A stretch of DNA of 48,931 nucleotides, from assembly GCA_017744495.1 (NCBI GenBank), contig JAGIBE010000290.1:1-48931 (forward strand). Direction: 5' to 3'. Shown piece after piece: positions 34,197 through 43,410 of this stretch. The stretch is from Caulobacter sp. GTDB lineage: Bacteria; Pseudomonadota; Alphaproteobacteria; Caulobacterales; Caulobacteraceae. The notes beneath the pieces were generated by a model that searched no databases, was not told the DNA's origin, and saw only the letters and a list, made by a program, of their open reading frames with translations. Numbering within the stretch: the stretch's first letter is position 1; every line of letters starts with the position of its first letter. Position numbers and translations under genes: made by a program.

Positions 34197-35252
34197 TCAG
34201 CGGGCGCCGCGCAGCCGGATCCAGGGCGCGGGCTTCTTGCCGGTCTTGGCCGACACCGCGTCACGCACGGCGACGAAGCGCGGGTCCAGCAGCGCGGCCA
34301 GGCCGTAGGTGCCCACGGCGTTCGATACGTCCCACGGATGCGGCGCGTATTCCGCCTGGCCGGCGGCGGCGCGGTCGCGGTCGAACTGGATCTTGGAATT
34401 GGCGAACTCGATGTGGGTCTTCTGGCCCAGCGCGTACGGGACCAGCCAGTCCAGGGCGGCGGCCAGGCTGACGCCGTTGTCGGCCTTCCAGTTCAGCCAA
34501 TCCTCGCCGTGCGCCTTGGCCGACAGGGCCGCCATCATCAGCGGGTCTAGGTCGTAGGTTACGTAATGCAGCGCGTCGCGCTCGTGGAAATCGAACACCG
34601 AGCCGTCCGGCTGGACGTTGGTCGAGACCTGGGCCCGGTAGGCCGCCCTCGCCCGCGCGATCAGCTTGGCGTCGCCGGTCTGGAAGGCGGCCATGGTCGC
34701 CAGCTTGACCCGGTGGCTCTGCCAGTTGGTGTTGAAGTTCTTGGGCTTGGCGTCCATCGCGTCCAGATAGCCGGCGGCCATGCCGCGCCACATCTTGTCA
34801 ACCTTGGCGCGGGTCGCCGCCGGTAAATCGGCCTCGGTCAGATCGTAGGCCATCAGGAGGGTGTCGAAGCCGGTCTCGTCGATCGGGTTGAACGACGGTT
34901 CGTAGATGTCGGCCCAGGCTTCAAGATAGCGGCCGGTCTGGCCGAGATAGGCGCGGTCGCCGGTCAAGCGCCAGGCCAGGGCCAGGTTCAGCACGATCGG
35001 CTGATCCTCCTTGGCCTTCAGGCTGATCTCGCGGATGCCCTTCCCCGGCAGGGTGCCCTCGGTGTGCAGCTTGGGGATGGCGCCCGGCGGCCGGTCCAGC
35101 GCGGCCTTGGCCTTGGACAGGACTTCCTCGGCCGCGGGCGCCGAGACCGCGCCTTTCGCGTAGTCAGGACCCAGGATCGCGTAGTCGGCGGCCAGGGCGG
35201 GCGAAGCCAGGAGAGCCAGGGCGCAGCCCGCGCCCATCAGCAGGGTCTTCAT
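34197..35252 (-). CDS. Secreted alginate-lyase-family (PL5-like) protein
   Basis: A 351-residue protein with a clear signal peptide (cleavage after ASPALA, about residue 21). The body is an alpha/alpha-barrel of the alginate lyase family: IVLNLALAWRLTGDRAYL, ETGFDTLLMAYDLTEAD, and NFNTNWQSHRVKLATMAAF with the conserved Asn-Trp-x-Ser-His of the active site. HERDALHYVTYDL is also a family stretch. It should cleave or bind an uronic-acid polysaccharide in the periplasm. The gene lies just downstream of a TonB-dependent receptor gene but beyond its terminator. True substrate (alginate or another polyuronate) is not fixed by sequence. Confidence 0.88.
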   Translation of the reverse strand: MKTLLMGAGCALALLASPALAADYAILGPDYAKGAVSAPAAEEVLSKAKAALDRPPGAIPKLHTEGTLPGKGIREISLKAKEDQPIVLNLALAWRLTGDRAYLGQTGRYLEAWADIYEPSFNPIDETGFDTLLMAYDLTEADLPAATRAKVDKMWRGMAAGYLDAMDAKPKNFNTNWQSHRVKLATMAAFQTGDAKLIARARAAYRAQVSTNVQPDGSVFDFHERDALHYVTYDLDPLMMAALSAKAHGEDWLNWKADNGVSLAAALDWLVPYALGQKTHIEFANSKIQFDRDRAAAGQAEYAPHPWDVSNAVGTYGLAALLDPRFVAVRDAVSAKTGKKPAPWIRLRGAR

Positions 35253-35277
35253 GTCATGCGTCTCTTTGTACTGAGGT

Positions 35278-35312
35278 CAAAGAAAAAGGGCCGGGCTTCG
35301 CGCCCGGCCCCG
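35278..35312 (-). terminator. Intrinsic terminator of the TonB-dependent receptor gene
   Basis: On the minus strand a perfect 9-bp stem, GGGCCGGGC with its complement around a GCGAA loop (35310-35288), runs straight into TTTTTCTTTG (from 35287). It begins 13 bases after the receptor stop codon. This is the clearest Rho-independent terminator in the window. Some readthrough may reach the alginate-lyase-like gene. Confidence 0.9.
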
Positions 35313-35322
35313 CAGGAGGGGA

Positions 35323-38300
35323 TCAGAACTTGGCGCGCATGGTCACCTGATAGGTGCGGCCGTCGTAGTCGATCCGGCGCGGCAGCATCGGGTCGTTCTC
35401 GTATTCGGCGCGCGTCGCGTCGGTCAGGTTGAACGCATCGACCGAAATCGTGAGATCCTCGGTGATGTTGTAGGAGGCCGAGGCGTCCAGCTGGCTGCGC
35501 GCCTTGACGGTCCGGGCGTCGCCGACGAACGAATTGCCGGCGGCCAGGTCGTACTTGTCACGCCAGTTGTAGACCAAGCGGACGCCGAACTTGTCGGACT
35601 CGTAGTAGCCGATGACGTTCAGGTTGTTCTTCGACACGCTGGGCAGGGTGATGGCGTTGCCCGCCGTGTCCTTGCCGTCGATCTTCGTATACGAGTAGTT
35701 GAACGCGCCGCCGAAGTTGCGCCAGAAGCCCGGCAGGAAGTCGAAGTTCTGCTGGATGTTGAACTCGAAGCCCGTGACGGTCATCGGGTTCTGATTGGTC
35801 TTGCCGCTGATGTTGACCTGAGCGTTCTTCTGCGTGCCTCCGGCCCCGACGAACTTGTTGGAGCTGATGCACTTGGGCGAGCCGCCCGAGGTGTCGATAG
35901 TCAGCGTACCCAGATCGACATCTACGCCGTCGATCTTGCCGCTGGCCGGGCACAGCACCGACTGATCGGTGATCGGGCCGATATAGCCCTTGATCTCCTT
36001 GCGGTAAGCCGCAACCGAGATCAGGCCGCCCGGACGGTTATACCACTCCAGCGACACGTCGTAGGAGTCGGAGGTGTAGGGCTTGAGGTTCGTGGCGCCC
36101 AAGGTGACAGTGTAGACCGGATCGGTCGGAGGGTTCACGTCGACGGGCACCTGCACATAGGTGGTCGGCACGTTGTCGCGCGGCTGCGGACGGACATAGG
36201 TGCGGTAGGCGGCGGCGCGGAAGATCAGGTTCTCGCGCAGATCGAACATCACGATCGCCGACGGCAGCCAGTAGTCATAGTTCTGCTTCGTCGTGCTGGT
36301 CGACAACGAGTGGTTGATCGCCCCGGCCTGGTTCGAGAGCGCGGTCGTGCAGTTCTTGCAGTTGAGCGCTTCGATCTTGTTGTCGGTATATTCGTAGCGA
36401 GCGCCGATCGCGCCGCGCATCGGGATGCTGCCCAGATCGGTCTTGAACTTCGCCGTCGCGTACAGCGAGTAGACGTCGTTCTGGTTGCTGAAGTTGTTAT
36501 TCCAGTAGTTGCCGTCCGTGTAGTTGTTCACGAAGCCGTACGGCGTCAGGAACACACCGGGCGCGCCGAGCAGGAACTGGTCGGGCAGACCGTTCGGGTT
36601 GGACGTCGTACGCAGGTTGGTGTTGACCGGCGTGATCGCCGCCAGCACTCGGTTGATGTCCAGGTTCATCCAGTTGGACGTGGGACCGCCCGCCTTGCCG
36701 CCGAAGAAGTCGCTGGCGTAGGACAGCTGCGAGGCCATGTCCGGCGTGATGTTCTGCGTCTGGGCGCCCAGGGCGCTGTTACGCGAACCGCTCGAGGTGA
36801 ACTTGTTGTGCTCGGCGCGGCCGCCGAAGACCAGGTTGGTGAAGAACGAGTTCTCGATCGTGCGATCGAAATCCATCTGGAACGAGTCCAGCACGTTCTC
36901 GGCCTGGCCGCTGGTGCCCGTGACGCCGAACTTGTCGCCGGCGACGGTGGCCGCCTGGCCGGGCATCACGGCGCCGGCCTGGGTGGTGGCCGTAGCCGTG
37001 GCGGGGATGGTGAAGCCGCCGGTCGGCAGGTGGGTTGCATGCGGCGTGGTCAGCAGCGCCGTATAGTTGGCCAGGTCCGAACCGCCCAGATTGACCGAGG
37101 TCGTGATGCCGTTCAGGCCCGCCGAACCCAGGTTGCGGTAAGGGTTCTGGACGATGTCCAGCTCGATCTGGTTGGCCACCGCCTTGGCGCGCGACACCGT
37201 CAGGTTGGCTGTGGCCTTCCAGACGTCGTTGTTGAATTCCAGAGTCGGGTTGATGGCCCAGGTCTGGTTCTTGGCCGGCTCGGAACGGATCGAGTCGAAC
37301 GTGTTGATGTTCGAGGCCGAGAAGCTGTTGATGTAGGCGCGGTCGCCGTTCGGCGTGTGCACGATGTAGGGCGTGCCGATGTCGGTGATCTTGGCGACCG
37401 CCGAGGTCGCGGTCAGGCCGGTGTTCGTGCCGTTGCCCGGGCCCGCGTCGATATAGAGGATGTTGTTGGTCGCATCCTTGAGGTTGCGCTTGGTGATGAA
37501 CGCGTTGGCGCCCAGCTTCCACTCTTCGTTGATCTTCCATTCAAAGCCGGTCGCGGCCGACAGGGTGGTGCCGCGGTTGTACTTGACCAGCTGGCGGGTC
37601 TGGCTGGGGTAGTAGACGCCGCCCGGATTGGCGGCGATCAGGGCGTCATAGACGGGGTTCGATCCGGCGGCGGCCTGGTTGCCCACCTGAATCGCGCCCA
37701 GCTTGTTGCCCCACGAGTTCACGGTGATCGAGTCGCGGCGGAACTTCTCGTCCTTCCAGCCCACCACGCCGAACACGGCGAAGTCGTCGCTGAGGTGGGC
37801 GTTGTAGCCCAGCGAGGCCAGCGGGCTGCCCAGGTTGCCCAGGTCGTTGTACTCGTACGAGACCTTGGCGAAGCCGCCGTCCTTGCGCTGCAGCGCCGGC
37901 GCGATGCGCAGGTCGATATTGCCCGACAGGCCGCCGGCCAGGTCGGTGGCCATCGGCGACTTGATCACGTTGATCGAGGTGAAGATGTCCGAGTTGAAGG
38001 CGCCCAGCGGGGTAGAGCCGTTCAGGATCGGATCGGCGAAGGCGCCGCCGTTCAGGGTGGTGCGGGCGAAGGTGCCGGGCAGGCCGCGCAGGCTGATCGT
38101 GGCGTTGCGGCTGTCGGCTTCACGGTTGATCTGGATGCCGGGGACGCGCTGGATCGCCTCGCCGACGTTCAGGTCCGGGAAGCGGCCCAGGCCGTCCGAC
38201 GAGATGCCGTCCGAGATCTGCAGGGTGTCACGCTTCGTGGCGATGGCGTTGGCGTAGGCGGCGCGGAAACCGGTTACCACAACAGTATCGACAACGGCGT

Positions 38301-38445
38301 CATCGGCCGGCGCCTGGTCAGCCTGGGCGGGCGCGGCCGGGGCGGGCGCGACTTGTTGCGCTTGGGCGACCGAGCCCAGCGCCAGGGCGGCGCAGGAAGC
38401 CAGCAGCACGGTGCGCAGGACAAAAGTAGTTTGAACGGTGGTCAT
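35323..38445 (-). CDS. TonB-dependent receptor (likely oligosaccharide importer)
   Basis: A 1040-residue outer membrane transporter. A signal peptide ends at AQA (residue 29), followed by an Ala/Pro/Gln-rich stretch and the TonB box DTVVVTGFR (residues 53-61). The plug domain shows LNVGEAIQRVPGIQINREADSRNATISLRGLPG, and the protein ends in the outer-membrane signal YQVTMRAKF with terminal Phe. Caulobacter-type receptors of this size with this plug usually import sugars or oligosaccharides rather than siderophores. The neighbouring alginate-lyase-like gene points to polyuronate fragments; that is inference. It has its own promoter and terminator. Confidence 0.95.
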   Translation of the reverse strand: MTTVQTTFVLRTVLLASCAALALGSVAQAQQVAPAPAAPAQADQAPADDAVVDTVVVTGFRAAYANAIATKRDTLQISDGISSDGLGRFPDLNVGEAIQRVPGIQINREADSRNATISLRGLPGTFARTTLNGGAFADPILNGSTPLGAFNSDIFTSINVIKSPMATDLAGGLSGNIDLRIAPALQRKDGGFAKVSYEYNDLGNLGSPLASLGYNAHLSDDFAVFGVVGWKDEKFRRDSITVNSWGNKLGAIQVGNQAAAGSNPVYDALIAANPGGVYYPSQTRQLVKYNRGTTLSAATGFEWKINEEWKLGANAFITKRNLKDATNNILYIDAGPGNGTNTGLTATSAVAKITDIGTPYIVHTPNGDRAYINSFSASNINTFDSIRSEPAKNQTWAINPTLEFNNDVWKATANLTVSRAKAVANQIELDIVQNPYRNLGSAGLNGITTSVNLGGSDLANYTALLTTPHATHLPTGGFTIPATATATTQAGAVMPGQAATVAGDKFGVTGTSGQAENVLDSFQMDFDRTIENSFFTNLVFGGRAEHNKFTSSGSRNSALGAQTQNITPDMASQLSYASDFFGGKAGGPTSNWMNLDINRVLAAITPVNTNLRTTSNPNGLPDQFLLGAPGVFLTPYGFVNNYTDGNYWNNNFSNQNDVYSLYATAKFKTDLGSIPMRGAIGARYEYTDNKIEALNCKNCTTALSNQAGAINHSLSTSTTKQNYDYWLPSAIVMFDLRENLIFRAAAYRTYVRPQPRDNVPTTYVQVPVDVNPPTDPVYTVTLGATNLKPYTSDSYDVSLEWYNRPGGLISVAAYRKEIKGYIGPITDQSVLCPASGKIDGVDVDLGTLTIDTSGGSPKCISSNKFVGAGGTQKNAQVNISGKTNQNPMTVTGFEFNIQQNFDFLPGFWRNFGGAFNYSYTKIDGKDTAGNAITLPSVSKNNLNVIGYYESDKFGVRLVYNWRDKYDLAAGNSFVGDARTVKARSQLDASASYNITEDLTISVDAFNLTDATRAEYENDPMLPRRIDYDGRTYQVTMRAKF

Positions 38446-38489
38446 GGTCCCTCCCCTGGCGCATCTGATTGGGCGCCCTTATGCGGCGA

Positions 38490-38518
38490 CTTATCCGACC
38501 AATCGAGAAATGTGTCAA
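38490..38518 (-). promoter_or_regulatory. Sigma70-type promoter of the TonB-dependent receptor
   Basis: On the minus strand a perfect -35 TTGACA (38518-38513) is followed after 17 bp by GATAAG (38495-38490), which keeps the ATAA core of the -10 box. Transcription would start near 38483, leaving a leader of about 38 bases. A perfect -35 is rare in this GC-rich sequence, which supports the call. Confidence 0.65.
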
Positions 38519-38550
38519 TGATTGGTAATGCCACTTTTCAAAGTTACCAA
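38499..38550. promoter_or_regulatory. Inverted-repeat operator candidate upstream of the receptor promoter
   Basis: TTGGTAA at 38522-38528 and its complement TTACCAA at 38544-38550 form 7-bp arms 15 bases apart, centre spacing two helical turns. A third half-site of similar sequence (CCAATC/GATTGG at 38499-38504 and 38520-38525) overlaps the promoter spacer. TTGGT...ACCAA halves are common for GntR-family regulators. No regulator gene is adjacent, so the identity is open. Confidence 0.5.
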
Positions 38551-38779
38551 ACTTTCTGGTCAGGCCAAAACCCAAGGAGGCAAGACCGAAGCAGTCACGG
38601 CCTTGTTGCAATTGAGAAATTTGGCGCGAGCTGGTCGATACTCAGCGACCGGTCAGACGCATCGACGCGGCGTCAGGGCGAAGTCCCTCAAGCGAGATCC
38701 ACGAATCGCCGACGCCGCGCGGCCGGCGAAACCAGGCGCTTTTTCTATCAATTAGTGCGATAAATGGCCGATTGCGGCG

Positions 38780-40201
38780 CTAGGCCAGGACCTTCCAGCC
38801 GCCGCCGAGGGCCTGGATCAGCGCCACTGCCGTGGTCTGCCGCGCCACGGTCGCGGTCACCAGGGCCCGCCGCGCCGACAGGGCCGAGGCCTGAGCCGCG
38901 ACCACATCCGTGTAAGCCACTTGCCCGGCCTTGTACTGGTTGAGAAGCATCTGCTCGGTCTGGTCAGCGGCGTCCGAACTGGTCTTCAGTAGGGCTTGGC
39001 GGCGTTCCAGCACCTGAGCGGCGGTCAATTGGTTTTCCACGTCCTGGAAAGCGGCCAAGGCGGTTTGACGGTAATCGGCCACCGCGGCGTCGTAAGACGC
39101 CCTCGCCTGCTCCGCCCTCGCCTTGCGCGCGCCGGCGTCGAACAGGGTCTGGGCGGCGGTCAGGCCCAGCGACCAGGTGTTTGCCGAGGCGCTGAACAGC
39201 TTGCCAAAATCCGTGCCGCTGGTGTTGCCCGCGGCGCTGAGGCCGAAGGTCGGGAAGAAGGCGGCCTGGGCCACGCCGATATCGGCGTTGGCGGCGGCCA
39301 CGCGGCGCTCGGCGGCCGCGATGTCGGGACGTCGCTCCAGCAGGGTCGAGGGCACGCCGGCTGGGATCTCAGGGACGCGCGCGCTCCAGGTCGGATCGGC
39401 CGCCAGGCGGAAGCCGCTGGCCGGCTCGCCCACAAGGGTGGCGATGGCGTTTTCGTACGCCGCGCGAGCCTGGCGCAGGCTTTCCAGATCGGCCTGGGCC
39501 CCGGCCAACTGGGTGGTGGCCTGCAGCACGTCGGACTTGGGCGCGATGGCCGCCGCGTACCGGTTCTGGGTGATCTGCAGGCTGCGCTGGTATCCCTCGA
39601 CCGTCTTGCTGACCAGGGCCAGTTCGACGTCGGTCTGGCGCAGGCCCAGATAGTTCACCGCCAGCTCACCCTGTATCGATAGCTTGGCGCCGGCCAGGTC
39701 GGCCGCGCTGGCCTGCTCGCCGGCCTTGGCGCCGTTGATCCCCTGACGGATGCGGCCCCACACATCCGGCTCCCAGCTGGCGCCGAGGCTGGCTTGGTAG
39801 CGCGCGGCGTTGCCCGACCCGCCCGCCGAATTGACCGAGGCCGAACCGCCGGCCTTGGTCACCGAGCCCGTCAGGTCGACCACCGGGAACAGGCCGGCCC
39901 GCTGCTCGCGCACCAGGGCGCGGGCCTGGCGGTAGTTGGCCTCAGCGGCGGCGATGGTCTGGTTGGAGACGTTGACCTTGGCGACCAGGGCGTCCAGCGC
40001 CGGATCGCCCAGCAGGGTCCACCAGTCGCCGCGGTCGGCCAGGTCGCCGGGCGTGGCGACCTTCCACCCGTCCGTGGCCTTATAGGTCGCCGGCAAGGCC
40101 GTGGTCGCCACCTGAGGCTTCTCATAGGCGGGACCGACGGTGCAGGCCGAGAGCAGGATCAGCGAGGTTCCCGCGAGCGCGAGGGACTTGAGAGCGGACA
40201 T
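38780..40201 (-). CDS. NodT-family outer membrane efflux lipoprotein
   Basis: A 473-residue TolC-like channel subunit. The lipobox LLSACTVGPAYEKP puts the lipidated Cys at residue 20, as in NodT/OprM proteins. The repeated TolC architecture is visible: long coiled-coil stretches (ANYRQARALVREQRAG; YRQTALAAFQDVENQLTAAQ) and the conserved RRPDIAAAERRVAAANADIGVAQAAFFPTFGLSA. It should form the outer membrane exit for the RND pump encoded upstream. Its ATG overlaps the stop of the MdtC-like gene by one base, so all four pump genes form one operon. Confidence 0.95.
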   Translation of the reverse strand: MSALKSLALAGTSLILLSACTVGPAYEKPQVATTALPATYKATDGWKVATPGDLADRGDWWTLLGDPALDALVAKVNVSNQTIAAAEANYRQARALVREQRAGLFPVVDLTGSVTKAGGSASVNSAGGSGNAARYQASLGASWEPDVWGRIRQGINGAKAGEQASAADLAGAKLSIQGELAVNYLGLRQTDVELALVSKTVEGYQRSLQITQNRYAAAIAPKSDVLQATTQLAGAQADLESLRQARAAYENAIATLVGEPASGFRLAADPTWSARVPEIPAGVPSTLLERRPDIAAAERRVAAANADIGVAQAAFFPTFGLSAAGNTSGTDFGKLFSASANTWSLGLTAAQTLFDAGARKARAEQARASYDAAVADYRQTALAAFQDVENQLTAAQVLERRQALLKTSSDAADQTEQMLLNQYKAGQVAYTDVVAAQASALSARRALVTATVARQTTAVALIQALGGGWKVLA

Positions 40202-43200
40202 CAGGCGGGTTCCGAGGCGGAGGGCATGTGGGCCAGGTAGCGCTCGTCGCGCTTCTTGCCCCGCAGACGGTCGAGATAGACATAAACCACCGGGGTGGTG
40301 ATCAGGGTTAGCAGTTGGCTGGCGATCAGGCCGCCGATGATGGTGATCCCCAGCGGGCGGCGCAGCTCGGCCCCCTCGCCGAAGCCGATGGCCAGAGGCA
40401 AGGCGCCCAGGGCGGCCGCCAGGGTGGTCATCAGGATCGGTCGGAAGCGCAGGAGGCTGGCCTCCCGCACCGCCTCGACGGCGGTCAGCCCCCTGGAGCG
40501 CTGGGCCTCCAGGGCGAAGTCGATAATCAGGATGGCGTTCTTCTTGACGATGCCCAGCAGCAGGAACACCCCGATCAGGGCGATCACCGAAAACTCCATC
40601 TTGAAGATCAGCAGGGCCAGCATCGCCCCTACCCCGGCCGCCGGCAGGGTCGACAGCACGGTCAGCGGGTGAACATAGCTCTCGTAGAGGATGCCCAGCA
40701 CGATGTAGATCGCCACGATGGCGGCGGCCACCAGGAACGGCTGCTGCTTGTTCTGGTCCTGGGCGCTGCGGGCGCTGCCCTGGAAGCTGCCGCGCACATT
40801 GGTCGGCAGGGCGATGTCGGCCTCGGCCTGCTTGATGGCGGCCTGGGCGTCGCTGAGCGAGACCCCATCGGCCAGGTTGAACGACACGGTCGCGGCCAGC
40901 TCGCCGTTCTGGTGGTTGATCGAGGTCGGGGTGGCGGCCTGGGCGACGCTGGAGATCGCGCTGAGTGGCGTCATCGGCGTCACCGCCGTGTTCAGGGCCG
41001 AACCGGTGGAGGCGTCGCGCAGCGCCGGATTAACCGCCGCTCCGCTTGTTGAAGTCGCCGCTGTCGCGCCGCTGGCGCGGGTGGGGACATAGAGGTCGCT
41101 CAGCGCTTCGGGCCCCTTCGAGAACCGGCGGTCCCATTCCAGGATCACGGCGTACTGGTTGATGTCCTCGTAGATCGTGGCGACCTGGCGCTGGCCGAAG
41201 GCGTTGTAGAGCGCGTTGTCGACCGCCCGAGGCGTGACGCCCATGCGCGAGGCGCTGTCGCGGTCGATGGTCACGAAGGTCTCGACGCCGTTCTCGGACT
41301 GGTCGCTGTCGACGTCGGTCATCACGTCGGACCGGGCCTTCATCGCCTCGGCCAGCTTGGGCGCCCATTCCTTCAGTGCTGCGCTGGAGTCGCTGGTCAG
41401 GGTGTACTGGTAGGTCGAGTTGCTCTGCCGCCCGCCCATCCGTACGTCCTGCACCGGGTTGAGGAAGACGCTGATGCCGGTGACCTTCTGCAACTGCGGC
41501 CGCAGGCGGTTGATCACCACCGAGCCCTTGTCCTTGCGATCATCCGGTCCGTCGCCCAAGGGCTTGAGATTGACGAACAGGAAGCCGCCGCCGGCCCGGG
41601 CGCCGCCGGTGAAGCCGACTACGGTGTCGACGCCGGGGTCCTTGCGGATGATATCGACCACCTGCTTGAGCTTGTCCTGCATGACGTGGAACGACACGCT
41701 CTGGTCGGCGCGCAGGCCGGCCTGGATCTGGCCGCTGTCCTGCTGCGGGAAGAAGCCCTTGGGCACGGCCACGTACAGCCACCCGGTCAGGCCGATCACG
41801 ACGACCAGGATCAGCACCACCAGCGGCTTGGCCGCCAGGGCCCAGTCCAGGCTGTATTCGTAGGTGCGGTGGATGCGTTCGAAGCCGGCCTCGAAGAAGC
41901 GGGCGATCCGGCCCTCCCGCTTGCCCTCCTTGGGCGGCCGCAGCAGGTAGGCGCACATCATCGGCGTGGTGGTCAGCGAGATGACCAGCGAGATCATCAC
42001 CGCGGCCGACAGGGTGACAGCGAATTCGCGGAACAGCCGCCCCACCTGGCCGCCCATGAACAGCAACGGAATGAAGACCGCGACCAGCGAGATGCTGATC
42101 GACAGCACCGTGAAGCCCACCTCGCGCGCGCCCAGCAAGGCTGCCTTGAAGCGGTCCACGCCCTTCTCGATGTGGCGCTGGGTGTTCTCCAGCACCACGA
42201 TGGCGTCGTCGACCACGAAGCCGGTCGCCACGGTGATGGCCATCAGGCTGAGGTTGTTGAGCGAAAAGCCCAGCAGGTACATCACCCCGAAGGTGCCCAG
42301 CAGCGAGACGATGGTCGCAGCGGCGGGGATAAAGGTGGCTCGGGCGCTGCGCAGAAAGGCGCTGACCACCAACACCACCAGCACCACCGAGATCAGCACT
42401 GTCACCTCGATCTCGTGCAGCGAGGCGCGGATGGAGTTGGTGCTGTCGGACGCCACGGCGACATTGATGTCGCCCGGCAGTTGGGCCCGCAGCTCGGGCA
42501 GGACGGCGCGGACGCTGTCGACGGTCTGGATGATGTTGGCGCCCGGCTGACGGGTGACCAGGATGATGATGGCCGGCTTGCCGTTGAACAGACCGAGCGT
42601 CCGGGTGTCGGCGACGCTGTCGGTGACCTCGGCGACGTCCTGCAACCGCACGGGCGCGTCGCCGCGCCAGGCCACGACCAAGGGCGCATAGTCGGCCGCC
42701 TTGCGTCCGCCGGGGCTGGTATAGACCTGGAACCGACGTCCCGCCCCTTCGACCTGGCCCTTGGGTCGGTTGGCGTTGGCCGACTGCACGGCGGCGCGCA
42801 CGTCCTCCAGGGCGATGCCATACTTGTTCAGCAGGAACGGATTGACCGACACCCGCACGGCGGGCAGCGAGCCGCCGCCGATCTCGACGTCGCCGACGCC
42901 GCTCACCTGCGACAGGCGCTGGGCCACGATGTTGGAGACCGCGTCGTAGATCTGGCCCGGCGTCTTGGTGTCGCTGGTCAGGGCCAGGATGATCACCGGG
43001 GCGTCGGAGGGGTTCTGCTTGCGGTAGCTGGGATTGCTCTTCAGCGTGGCCGGCAGGTCCGAGCGGGCGGCGTTGATGGCGGCCTGCACCTCGCGCGCGG
43101 CGCCGTCGATATTGCGGTTGAGGTCGAACTGCAGAGTGACCCGGGCCGAACCGGTGTTGCTCTGCGACGTCATCTCGGTGACGCCGGGGATCACGCCCAG

Positions 43201-43410
43201 CCGCCGCTCCAACGGCGTGGCGACGCTGGAGGCCATGGTCTCGGGACTGGCGCCCGACAGGTTGGCCGAGACCGATATGGTGGGATAATCCACCTGCGGC
43301 AGGGGCGAGACCGGCAGCACGAAGAAGGCGGCGATCCCGGCCAGGGCCAGGCCGATGGTCAGCAGGACCGTGGCCACCGGCCGCTTGATGAAGGGCGCCG
43401 ACAGGTTCAC
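40201..43410 (-). CDS. mdtC: Multidrug efflux RND permease, MdtC-like
   Basis: A 1069-residue HAE1-family inner membrane transporter with twelve membrane helices and two large periplasmic loops. FIKRPVATVLLTIGLALAGIAAFFVLPVSPLPQVDYPTI-type opening and GFVVDDAIVVLENTQRHIEKG in helix 4 carry the proton-relay aspartates. It would pair with the MdtB-like protein as a heterotrimer. Compared with its partner it has an Ala/Thr/Ser-rich insertion of about 30 residues before PMTPLSAISSV, coded near 40990-41090. It overlaps the MdtB gene by four bases and the NodT gene by one. Confidence 0.95.
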   Translation of the reverse strand: MNLSAPFIKRPVATVLLTIGLALAGIAAFFVLPVSPLPQVDYPTISVSANLSGASPETMASSVATPLERRLGVIPGVTEMTSQSNTGSARVTLQFDLNRNIDGAAREVQAAINAARSDLPATLKSNPSYRKQNPSDAPVIILALTSDTKTPGQIYDAVSNIVAQRLSQVSGVGDVEIGGGSLPAVRVSVNPFLLNKYGIALEDVRAAVQSANANRPKGQVEGAGRRFQVYTSPGGRKAADYAPLVVAWRGDAPVRLQDVAEVTDSVADTRTLGLFNGKPAIIILVTRQPGANIIQTVDSVRAVLPELRAQLPGDINVAVASDSTNSIRASLHEIEVTVLISVVLVVLVVSAFLRSARATFIPAAATIVSLLGTFGVMYLLGFSLNNLSLMAITVATGFVVDDAIVVLENTQRHIEKGVDRFKAALLGAREVGFTVLSISISLVAVFIPLLFMGGQVGRLFREFAVTLSAAVMISLVISLTTTPMMCAYLLRPPKEGKREGRIARFFEAGFERIHRTYEYSLDWALAAKPLVVLILVVVIGLTGWLYVAVPKGFFPQQDSGQIQAGLRADQSVSFHVMQDKLKQVVDIIRKDPGVDTVVGFTGGARAGGGFLFVNLKPLGDGPDDRKDKGSVVINRLRPQLQKVTGISVFLNPVQDVRMGGRQSNSTYQYTLTSDSSAALKEWAPKLAEAMKARSDVMTDVDSDQSENGVETFVTIDRDSASRMGVTPRAVDNALYNAFGQRQVATIYEDINQYAVILEWDRRFSKGPEALSDLYVPTRASGATAATSTSGAAVNPALRDASTGSALNTAVTPMTPLSAISSVAQAATPTSINHQNGELAATVSFNLADGVSLSDAQAAIKQAEADIALPTNVRGSFQGSARSAQDQNKQQPFLVAAAIVAIYIVLGILYESYVHPLTVLSTLPAAGVGAMLALLIFKMEFSVIALIGVFLLLGIVKKNAILIIDFALEAQRSRGLTAVEAVREASLLRFRPILMTTLAAALGALPLAIGFGEGAELRRPLGITIIGGLIASQLLTLITTPVVYVYLDRLRGKKRDERYLAHMPSASEPA

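Larger units (their letters stand above)
38446..38779. other. 334-bp gap between the receptor and the efflux operon
   Basis: No gene is credible here. Both neighbours lie on the minus strand, so this is the upstream region of the receptor gene and the end of the efflux operon. The left part is less GC-rich than its surroundings and holds the promoter and operator candidates listed separately. Between 38551 and 38779 I see no further motif and no terminator with a T-run for the efflux operon. Confidence 0.6.

Noticed and set aside
36310..38763. Very long open frame (over 800 codons) on the plus strand opposite the TonB-dependent receptor
   Set aside because: Its translation is low in complexity and rich in Val, Gly, Arg and Ala with no domain. 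It mirrors the codon bias of the receptor gene on the other strand.
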